The notes under the pieces are model-generated. The model did not search any database. It was not told where the DNA came from and saw only the letters and a list, made by a program, of their open reading frames with translations. Both the position numbers and the translations under genes were made by a program. Shown piece after piece: positions 1 through 5,443 of a stretch of 11,326 nucleotides of DNA. This DNA comes from an uncultured Collinsella sp. (GTDB lineage Bacteria; Actinomycetota; Coriobacteriia; Coriobacteriales; Coriobacteriaceae): positions 1-11,326 of the forward strand of contig CABSBA010000035.1 of the NCBI GenBank assembly GCA_902475825.1, written 5' to 3'. Position 1 is the first letter of the stretch; every line of letters starts with the position of its first letter.

Positions 1-142
1 TCAGGCACACCAGGATAATCATAAAGTTGACGCGACCGCCCGCGATGGAGATCTGCGGCGCCAAGCCCGCCTGCAGCAGGACGCAGACAATGGCGGCAAT
101 CGCAAAAGTGCGGGAGCCAGTCCCCTGTTCGTGTAGATCCAT
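1..142 (-). CDS. mreD: MreD, rod shape-determining membrane protein (partial, N-terminal 47 codons)
   Basis: Only the N-terminus is inside the window; the gene runs off the left edge. MreD is a small integral membrane protein that works with MreB and MreC in the elongation complex directing lateral wall synthesis. After a short polar start the translation has a hydrophobic stretch (AIAAIVCVLLQAGLAPQ) and then a segment containing GGRVNFMIILVCL, which resembles the usual MreD beginning of one span, a short loop with proline, and a second span. A Shine-Dalgarno GGGAGG overlaps the mreC stop codon. It lies 7 nt from the ATG at 142 but only 1 nt from the ATG at 148, so 142 is preferred. The position directly after mreC supports the call, since sequence alone is weak for MreD. 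Translation is probably coupled to mreC. Confidence 0.82.
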   Translation of the reverse strand, partial: MDLHEQGTGSRTFAIAAIVCVLLQAGLAPQISIAGGRVNFMIILVCL

Positions 143-154
143 GGACATGCCTCC

Positions 155-1153
155 CTATTCGCTCGAGCCCGAGTCAGTCGTGTCGGACGCATCGGAGTTT
201 TCATCCGAGCTTTCATCTTTGGACTTGGTGGCCGCATCGCGCGAGGTGCCCTGCGGCGTACTGTTGGCGCTGCTCACATCCTCGTCCGAAGCCGACTGCT
301 CATCGGTCAGCGACGTAATGACCAGCACTTCCTCGTTGTTTTCGGCCGTTGTCTGAGCGCGCACGACGATGGTGTAGTACACATCGTTGGCAGACTTCTC
401 CACCGACGAGACCGTACCGAGCGGCAGGCCCTTGGGGAATACGCCGCCGATGCCCGAGGTCACGATGATATCGCCCACCTTCACGTCGGAGTCGACACTC
501 ACGTGCTCCAGGCGCAGGGTACCGTCGGGCTGCCCCTGCAGCATGCCCTGAGCACGCGTATCCTGCACCATGGCGGACACACCCGAGTTCTCATCACTAA
601 TCAGGCGGACGGTGGAGGTCTTGGCCGAAACCTCGATAATCTGACCGATGACACCGGCAGAACTCGTCACGGGCATGTTGATGGTAAGACCGTCGGCAGA
701 GCCTTTGTCGATGGTAACGGTCGAGGTCCAGGCATCGCCCGACGCGCCGACAATGCGAGCCGCGGTGGACTTGAGGTTGTAGGTCGACTGAAGACCGACC
801 AGGCTCTCGAGTCGCTCGGCGGTCTTTTGAGCCTCGGAGAGCTCGGCAACCTTTGACGTCAGGACCTCGTTTTGCTTCTTAAGCTCGTCGAGGGTGTCTT
901 GCGAAGCCGTAAGGTTTGAGAACACGTTTCCGATTGCGTTAAAGGGCGCGGCCACAGCCGAGCCCACAAAACGCACCGGCGAGGTAATCGTCGTCACGCC
1001 AGAACGCACGGCATGAATCGGTCCCGCCTCACCCTCGCGAATGTAAAACGTAAGCAGCAGCACCGAAATTACGCTGAAAACAATCAACGGGCGCATACCC
1101 GTTGATTGTCGCTTGGTATTCAGATTTGAAGAGAAACCCGAAGATCGTGCCAA
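155..1153 (-). CDS. mreC: MreC, rod shape-determining protein
   Basis: MreC (332 aa) is a bitopic membrane protein that links cytoplasmic MreB filaments to the wall-synthesis enzymes outside. Visible parts: a short basic cytoplasmic start, one membrane span at about residues 21-38, a coiled coil at about 84-118, then the two beta-barrel domains, with family-like segments such as DAWTSTVTIDKGSADGL, GVIGQI and GDIIVTSGIGGVFPKGLPLG. The barrels end near residue 280. They are followed by a 52-residue tail rich in Ser, Asp and Glu, which is not part of the core fold. The start codon appears to be TTG: an AGGTGG Shine-Dalgarno lies 7 nt upstream and no nearby ATG is better placed. Met20, just before the span, is an in-frame alternative without a clear ribosome site. 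The gene follows mreB by 21 nt and precedes mreD, so all three are probably co-transcribed. Confidence 0.95.
   Translation of the reverse strand: MARSSGFSSNLNTKRQSTGMRPLIVFSVISVLLLTFYIREGEAGPIHAVRSGVTTITSPVRFVGSAVAAPFNAIGNVFSNLTASQDTLDELKKQNEVLTSKVAELSEAQKTAERLESLVGLQSTYNLKSTAARIVGASGDAWTSTVTIDKGSADGLTINMPVTSSAGVIGQIIEVSAKTSTVRLISDENSGVSAMVQDTRAQGMLQGQPDGTLRLEHVSVDSDVKVGDIIVTSGIGGVFPKGLPLGTVSSVEKSANDVYYTIVVRAQTTAENNEEVLVITSLTDEQSASDEDVSSANSTPQGTSRDAATKSKDESSDENSDASDTTDSGSSE
1080..1109 (-). promoter_or_regulatory. Terminator-like hairpin inside the 5' end of mreC
   Basis: A perfect 12-bp inverted repeat (ACAATCAACGGG, 6-nt loop, CCCGTTGATTGT) covers about codons 15-25 of mreC. In the mRNA direction the second arm runs directly into TTTC, giving the layout of an intrinsic terminator with a short U-tract. 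The structure is seen directly; its use as an attenuator that lowers mreC and mreD output relative to mreB is inference. Ribosomes translating mreC would normally disrupt it, so any effect could depend on how well the TTG start is used. Confidence 0.5.
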
Positions 1154-1174
1154 ATGGAATCCACCTTTTGGAAA

Positions 1175-2218
1175 TTAAGCATTGGTCTGGACGAAGCCAC
1201 CGTCAAACGCGTTGGCCTCGAGCACGCGGGCGCAGCCGTTGACGACGTTGTCGAGCGCCGTAGGGCTGACGTTGACCGAAACGCCGGTCTCGTCGCGCAG
1301 ACGCACGTCGAGGCCGCGCAGCAGCGCACCGCCGCCGGTCAACAGGATGCCGTAGTACATAAGATCCGAGGCAAGATCGGGCGGCGTGGCGTCGAGGGCG
1401 TCCTTGACGGCCTTGGCCATCTCGTCGAGCGGCTTATTGAGCGCGCGACGAATCTCCTCGCTCTCGATGCGCACGGTCTTGGGCAGGCCCGTGATCACGT
1501 CGCGGCCGTTGACCTCGACGTCGAGCTCGTCCTTGAGCGGCACGGCAGAACCGACCTTGATCTTGATGTCCTCGGCCGTGCGCTCGCCGATAGCCAGGTT
1601 ATAGGCATCGCGAACGTGGGTAAGGATGGCCTGATCAAACTCGTCACCGGCAATGCGGATGGACTGCGACACGACGATACCGCCCATGGCGATAACGGCG
1701 ACCTCGGTGGTACCGCCACCGATATCGATGACCATGGAGCCGGTGGGCTCCTCGACAGGCAAGTCGGCGCCGATGGCAGCAGCCATGGGCTCCTCGATCA
1801 AGTATGCCTGGCGGGCACCGGCCTGGATCGTAGCCTCAAAAACGGCGCGCTTCTCGACCGACGTGACGCCGGAGGGGACGCAGACGACAACGCGCGGACG
1901 CGGGGTCCACGGATAGCGCTTCTCGGACGCCTTGTCGATAAAATAGCGAAGCATGGCCTCGGTAACGTCAAAGTCGGCGATAACGCCGTCCTTAAGGGGA
2001 CGCACAGCCACAATGTTGCCGGGCGTACGGCCGAGCATGCGCTTTGCCTCGATACCGACAGCCAGGATGCGCTCATCGTTCTTGTCGATGGCGACAACGG
2101 AGGGCTCGCGAATGACGATGCCCTTGCCGCGCACGGAGACAAGCGTGTTGGCGGTGCCGAGGTCGATGGCAAGATCGCCCGCATAGCTACCGAAGAACAT
2201 ATCCATCAAAGAAAACAA
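1175..2218 (-). CDS. mreB: MreB, actin-like rod shape-determining protein
   Basis: MreB (347 aa, normal family length about 335-350) is the bacterial actin homologue that forms ATP-dependent filaments on the inner face of the membrane and organises lateral peptidoglycan synthesis. The family motifs are in order: phosphate 1 loop AIDLGTANT (residues 17-25), VVVCVPSGVT, AYLIEEPMAAAIGADLPV, phosphate 2 loop VIDIGGGTTEVAV, GDEFDQAI, GLPKTV, and the adenosine motif LTGGGALLRGL. Nothing is missing. The start is taken as TTG at 2218 because AGGAG lies 5 nt upstream; the in-frame ATG codons at 2206 and 2200 are too far from it. The N-terminus MFSLMDMFFG is hydrophobic and could serve as the membrane-binding end known from other MreB proteins. 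It is the first gene of mreBCD here. Confidence 0.97.
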   Translation of the reverse strand: MFSLMDMFFGSYAGDLAIDLGTANTLVSVRGKGIVIREPSVVAIDKNDERILAVGIEAKRMLGRTPGNIVAVRPLKDGVIADFDVTEAMLRYFIDKASEKRYPWTPRPRVVVCVPSGVTSVEKRAVFEATIQAGARQAYLIEEPMAAAIGADLPVEEPTGSMVIDIGGGTTEVAVIAMGGIVVSQSIRIAGDEFDQAILTHVRDAYNLAIGERTAEDIKIKVGSAVPLKDELDVEVNGRDVITGLPKTVRIESEEIRRALNKPLDEMAKAVKDALDATPPDLASDLMYYGILLTGGGALLRGLDVRLRDETGVSVNVSPTALDNVVNGCARVLEANAFDGGFVQTNA

Positions 2219-2254
2219 CGCAACTCCTGATGTGTTGGATGATTGCTGGAAAAC

Positions 2255-2274
2255 TACTAGCCCATCATACTAGC
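2255..2274 (-). repeat. Direct repeat GCTAGTA in the mreB leader
   Basis: Two exact copies of GCTAGTA (2268-2274 and 2255-2261 on the minus strand) are 13 bp apart and flank the TATGAT box. Such spacing could suit a DNA-binding protein, but seven bases is short and chance is possible. Confidence 0.3.
2264..2269 (-). promoter_or_regulatory. Possible -10 element for mreBCD
   Basis: On the minus strand TATGAT (five of six matches to TATAAT) lies about 45 nt upstream of the mreB start, just after the hairpin that follows the TPR gene. No good -35 hexamer is found 16-18 nt further upstream, because that stretch is occupied by the hairpin arm. A short leader would start near 2257. This is a weak prediction; readthrough from the TPR gene is the alternative. 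Confidence 0.3.
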
Positions 2275-2316
2275 GCAAGCCCGGCACCTCACTTGCGGTG
2301 AAGCACCGGGCAGCGC
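2273..2316 (-). terminator. Strong hairpin between the TPR gene and mreB
   Basis: A 14-bp stem (arms 2279-2292 and 2298-2311, loop of 5) is extended by a GCGC/GCGC outer stem (2273-2276 with 2313-2316). In minus-strand RNA all three non-Watson-Crick positions are G-U pairs, whereas in plus-strand RNA they would be A-C mismatches, so the structure belongs to the minus transcript. It begins 17 nt after the TPR stop codon. There is no U-tract after it, so it may be an imperfect terminator, a 3' end stabiliser or a processing site rather than a classic intrinsic terminator. Confidence 0.5.
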
Positions 2317-2333
2317 CAAATCTCATAAGGTCA

Positions 2334-3629
2334 CTACTGGTTGTCAGCGGCCGAGAGATCGATGTCGAGCGAGGAGACGGCCCAACCGATATGGTTGTCG
2401 GAGCGCACGAACTTGACGGTGTACTCCTGCTCGCCGCCCTTGGACAGCGACGCCTTGACCTTAGCGGTGGTCTCGGTCATAGACTGATCCATGCCCTCGA
2501 TGGAGACGGTGGCGCCCTGCGGAATCGAGGAAATGATCATCGACTTGGCGTCCTCGGACAGGCTGGAGGCCAGACAGGACTCGGCCTTGGCGGTATCGCC
2601 GTCACCTGCGGCCTGGAACAGGTCGGTGACAACAGACTCCTGCGAAGGGAAGCCCAGGCCGCGCGTGTAGGCAAAGCCAAGACCGCCTGCGGCAAGGACA
2701 ATCAGCAGAAGCAGCACCAAGAAGACCTTGAGCCCCGTATGACGATGGCGACGACGGACCTTGGCCTCCTTGCGGTCCTGCTGAACCATCTCGGACTCGG
2801 ACAGGGTGAAGAAGCCGGTGTCCGAGGGGTCGGGCATAAACTGACCGGTAGCGCCCGTGGGGTCGAGCGGGTCGACGGCGGGAGCATCCATCGCGGGCGC
2901 CGGAGCCGTGGCCATGGCCGTCTGGGCCGAAAGCGCAGCGAGGGAATCTTGCACGCGGGCAAGCTCATCGGCCTGCTCGGGCGTGAGCTGGTAGATGCCA
3001 TCGGCGGTGGCGGCGTTAAAGGCATCGAGCGCGTCAGAGGGGCGACCGGCGGCAGAGAGCGCCTCACCCATACCGGCGTTAAGCGCACGCGTGTCGTCGC
3101 GCGGACCGGCAAAGTCGATGGCCGTGCGGTAGGTCTCCACGGCGTCTGCCGGACGGCCGAGTTTAATGAAGCAGCGGCCAAGATCGCCAAGGGCAGCGGC
3201 GGGAGCCGGGTTGGCACCATCGATGGCGGCCTGACGGAAGGCAGTGCCGGCATTGGCATAATCACCCGACTGGAACAGGGCGTTGCCCAAACCCAGATAC
3301 GCCTTAAACGGCGTGGCATAGGATGCATCCTGCGTTGCGGCAGAGAACACCTGGGCTGCGGTCGCATAGTCACCCACGGCAGCAAGCGCCTTACCGCGGT
3401 TGGTGAGCAGCGCGCCGCGCTTGCCATAGGTACCGTCGTTGAGGGCGGCGGCGTAGGCCTCGGCGGCCTCGACATACATACCCAGGTGCATCAAGGCGTT
3501 GCCGCGCAGATGGTCGGCCTCGCCCATGATCTCACTGGGGGTCTTTGCCGCACCGAGCATCTGGGCGGCAGCGGAATAATCACCCGCGCGATAAGCGGCG
3601 CGGCCCTGTTGGATCAGCTGGCTATTCAA
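2334..3629 (-). CDS. TPR-repeat protein with one membrane span and an extracellular C-terminal domain
   Basis: This 431-aa protein is not a recognised named family member. Residues 1-230 are helical tetratricopeptide-like repeats with the typical small/aromatic pattern (AAYRAGDYSAAAQ, GMYVEAAEAYAAAL, ALAAVGDYATAAQVF, ALFQSGDYANAGTAF, LGRPADAVETY). A linker rich in Ala, Pro and Asp follows (about 235-285), then a basic cluster RRRHRH (292-297), a membrane span at about 299-321, and an outside domain of roughly 110 residues that may resemble NTF2-like or DUF4878-like folds. The basic cluster puts the repeats in the cytoplasm. The role is unknown; a scaffold for envelope proteins would fit. The TTG start is supported by AAAGGGGA about 5 nt upstream, which overlaps the region just after the isomerase stop codon 11 nt away, so the two genes are probably coupled. 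Confidence 0.85.
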   Translation of the reverse strand: MNSQLIQQGRAAYRAGDYSAAAQMLGAAKTPSEIMGEADHLRGNALMHLGMYVEAAEAYAAALNDGTYGKRGALLTNRGKALAAVGDYATAAQVFSAATQDASYATPFKAYLGLGNALFQSGDYANAGTAFRQAAIDGANPAPAAALGDLGRCFIKLGRPADAVETYRTAIDFAGPRDDTRALNAGMGEALSAAGRPSDALDAFNAATADGIYQLTPEQADELARVQDSLAALSAQTAMATAPAPAMDAPAVDPLDPTGATGQFMPDPSDTGFFTLSESEMVQQDRKEAKVRRRHRHTGLKVFLVLLLLIVLAAGGLGFAYTRGLGFPSQESVVTDLFQAAGDGDTAKAESCLASSLSEDAKSMIISSIPQGATVSIEGMDQSMTETTAKVKASLSKGGEQEYTVKFVRSDNHIGWAVSSLDIDLSAADNQ

Positions 3630-3640
3630 GGAAGTCCCCT

Positions 3641-4084
3641 TTACTCGTGAACGATCTCGACATGGACGATCTCGTCACCGGCACGCAGCTGCGAGATGAC
3701 GTCGAGGCCCTCGACCGTGGTGCCAAAGACGGTATAGCCGGAGTCGAGGTTGTGCTGGGCACCCAGGCAGAAGTAGAACTGCGAACCTGCGGAATCGGGA
3801 TCCATGGAACGTGCCATGGCAAGCGCGCCGTCGACGTGGCTGTTACGCGGGTTGGTAGCGAACTCGCCCTTGATGCAGTAGCCGGGGCCACCGGTACCGG
3901 GCATGCCGTCGGGGCCCTCAAGGCCGGCGGCGACATCGGCGCCGGACATATCGCGGGTATTGGGGTCGCCGCCCTGGATCACAAAACCGGGCACATAGCG
4001 ATGGAACGACGTCTCGATCACCGCGCACTCATCGCCGGCAAGCTGATACTCGGGCGTGTAGAGCTCTTTCTTAAAACCAAACAT
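3641..4084 (-). CDS. Cyclophilin-type peptidyl-prolyl cis-trans isomerase, apparently with an internal N-terminal deletion
   Basis: Cyclophilins catalyse cis-trans isomerisation of proline peptide bonds. The core is clear: FHRYVPGFVIQGGDP (residues 27-41, with the catalytic Arg and the Phe and Gln of the active site), GTGGPGYCIKGEF (63-75), GALAMARSMDPDSAGSQFYF (86-105) and NLDSGYTVFG (112-121). No signal peptide is present, so it is cytoplasmic. The oddity is the N-terminus. AVIETS (21-26) should be the first beta strand, and the family then has about 30-35 residues (second strand, first helix, a motif like GFYDGLTFHR) before FHR. Here FHR follows at once. The protein is 147 aa where about 180 is expected for this N-terminal extension. 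The frame is kept, but the fold is probably damaged. Start at ATG 4084 with GGAAGG 6 nt upstream. Confidence 0.88.
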   Translation of the reverse strand: MFGFKKELYTPEYQLAGDECAVIETSFHRYVPGFVIQGGDPNTRDMSGADVAAGLEGPDGMPGTGGPGYCIKGEFATNPRNSHVDGALAMARSMDPDSAGSQFYFCLGAQHNLDSGYTVFGTTVEGLDVISQLRAGDEIVHVEIVHE

Positions 4085-4123
4085 GTGGTTCCTTCCTCGT
4101 GCGTTTAAAGCATATTTGTACGA

Positions 4124-4153
4124 ATTGTAGCAATAAGCACGGGCTTCCATCAA
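4124..4153 (-). promoter_or_regulatory. Promoter of the isomerase-TPR operon
   Basis: On the minus strand there is an extended -10, TGCTACAAT (hexamer TACAAT at 4124-4129), with TTGATG as -35 at 4148-4153 and an 18-bp spacer. Transcription would begin near 4117, giving a leader of roughly 33 nt that includes the GGAAGG ribosome site. This also argues against translation starting at the in-frame TTG at 4153, which lies in the -35 box. Confidence 0.6.
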
Positions 4154-4189
4154 TTGCGCACGCAGGTTATGCCGCCGGAGGGCAACAAA

Positions 4190-5362
4190 TTACGAACGTT
4201 GCTGCGGTCTCCATGCGCTCACGTTGGCGTCGTACTGGTTAAGCGCGCTGTTGCCGCCCTGCGCCATGGGCGCCAAGATCTCGCTCTGGCGAGCACTCAG
4301 CGACTCACCGTCGGGGATGGAAAGTGAAATGTCCCAGCTCTGGCAAATCACATCAACACGCTCGTACATCCACTCGGCAAGCTGCTTGAGGTGCTCGATG
4401 TCCTCGGCATAGGCTGTGTCGTCCTGGTACTTAAGATTGTCGAGTTCGTCCTGCGTCTGCTTGATGCGGTCGCGCAGGTCATAGGCGCTCTGCGACATCT
4501 CCTGGCGCGTGCTGAGCGTAGAGCGCAGATAGCCGCTGTTAAAGGAGGTTATCACCTCGCCGATCTCGTCCTCGGTGTTGTACGAGAGGATGGTCTGGTA
4601 AATTTGGTCGAGCTTGGCATAAAGTTCATCGTCAGTGAGCACGACCTCCTCCTTGACCACGTCGGTGGCGTCGTCGTCATCGCTCTCATCGACCTTGGCG
4701 GCATCGTCCTGAGTCTGCTCGCCCTTCTGGCGCGAAGGGAAAGTACTCTGCGCGGCATGGCCAAACTCGCTATAGAATCCCGGCATGACGCCCAGGGGAT
4801 CGGTCGTCACAAACCAATAGGCACCGCTGCACACGGCCGCGAGCACCGCAACGACGATAACCGGCTTGGGAATATGGCGCTTATGCTTGTGGTAGGCATC
4901 CTCGTCGGGATGCACCTTGCGCTTGGGCTTCTGTTTGCTGGACTGAGCATCGTCTCGCAGGGAAACCGGCGTCGGCATGTCCACCTTGGGGATGCCAAAA
5001 TCCTTGTCGAAGGCCGGCAGCACGCAAGTCTCGTTGGGATCGGCGGCGTCCGAAAGCACCGCGGCGGCAGACGCCGGCGCATGGGGCACCTCGGTATCAA
5101 TCTGCTCCTGCGTCAAGCGCGGAAAGCCGGCCGTGCGGCCCGCCGCCAGATCGGATGCGGCCGCGTCTTTAGAAAGGATGCCCGGGGCGGGGCGCCCGCA
5201 CTTGGGACAGGTGCGATCGTGCGGGGACAGGCGCGCGCCGCAACCATCGCAGAATACGAACTCGGTATGCTCGGGACCGTCGCCCGGACCAACGTATGCG
5301 TTGCAGTAAGGACAGAACGAGGCGCCGTCCTCTATGGTCTTAAGGCAATGCGGGCAGATCAC
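4190..5362 (-). CDS. Zinc-ribbon membrane protein of unknown function
   Basis: A 390-aa protein I cannot assign to a named family. Two zinc ribbons open it: CPHC (Cys3, Cys6) with CPYC (Cys17, Cys20), and CDGC (Cys38, Cys41) with CPKC (Cys52, Cys55). A low-complexity linker follows, ending in a basic stretch (KPKRK near 145-149, KHKRH near 159-163), then one membrane span at about 166-185. Outside is an acidic linker (DESDDDD region) and a helical, charged domain to the end. The basic residues place the ribbons in the cytoplasm. Zinc-ribbon plus single-span proteins are common in this class of bacteria, but their partners are mostly unknown. GTG at 5362 is chosen because AGAGGAA sits about 5 nt upstream; an in-frame TTG at 5383 has no ribosome site. 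No terminator is visible before the isomerase promoter. Confidence 0.82.
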   Translation of the reverse strand: MICPHCLKTIEDGASFCPYCNAYVGPGDGPEHTEFVFCDGCGARLSPHDRTCPKCGRPAPGILSKDAAASDLAAGRTAGFPRLTQEQIDTEVPHAPASAAAVLSDAADPNETCVLPAFDKDFGIPKVDMPTPVSLRDDAQSSKQKPKRKVHPDEDAYHKHKRHIPKPVIVVAVLAAVCSGAYWFVTTDPLGVMPGFYSEFGHAAQSTFPSRQKGEQTQDDAAKVDESDDDDATDVVKEEVVLTDDELYAKLDQIYQTILSYNTEDEIGEVITSFNSGYLRSTLSTRQEMSQSAYDLRDRIKQTQDELDNLKYQDDTAYAEDIEHLKQLAEWMYERVDVICQSWDISLSIPDGESLSARQSEILAPMAQGGNSALNQYDANVSAWRPQQRS

Positions 5363-5443
5363 GGCTTCCTCTTTTCGGAGCAATTCATACAGTCGAGGTT
5401 AGAGCATAGCATCGCCACGCCCCCACAGGAGCAAGGCACCAAT

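Noticed and set aside
1154..3650. Long plus-strand frames opposite mreB and the TPR gene
   Set aside because: They mirror the codon pattern of the genes beneath them, lack convincing ribosome sites and show no family features.
4085..4153. Longer cyclophilin starting at TTG 4153
   Set aside because: The extra 23 residues cover the -35, -10 and leader. The ATG at 4084 has a strong ribosome site.
4154..4163. Near-palindrome TGCGCACGCA next to the isomerase -35
   Set aside because: Only 4 bp per arm; too short to call an operator without comparison.
5363..5383. Zinc-ribbon protein start at TTG 5383
   Set aside because: No ribosome site precedes it, whereas GTG 5362 has AGAGGAA at proper distance.
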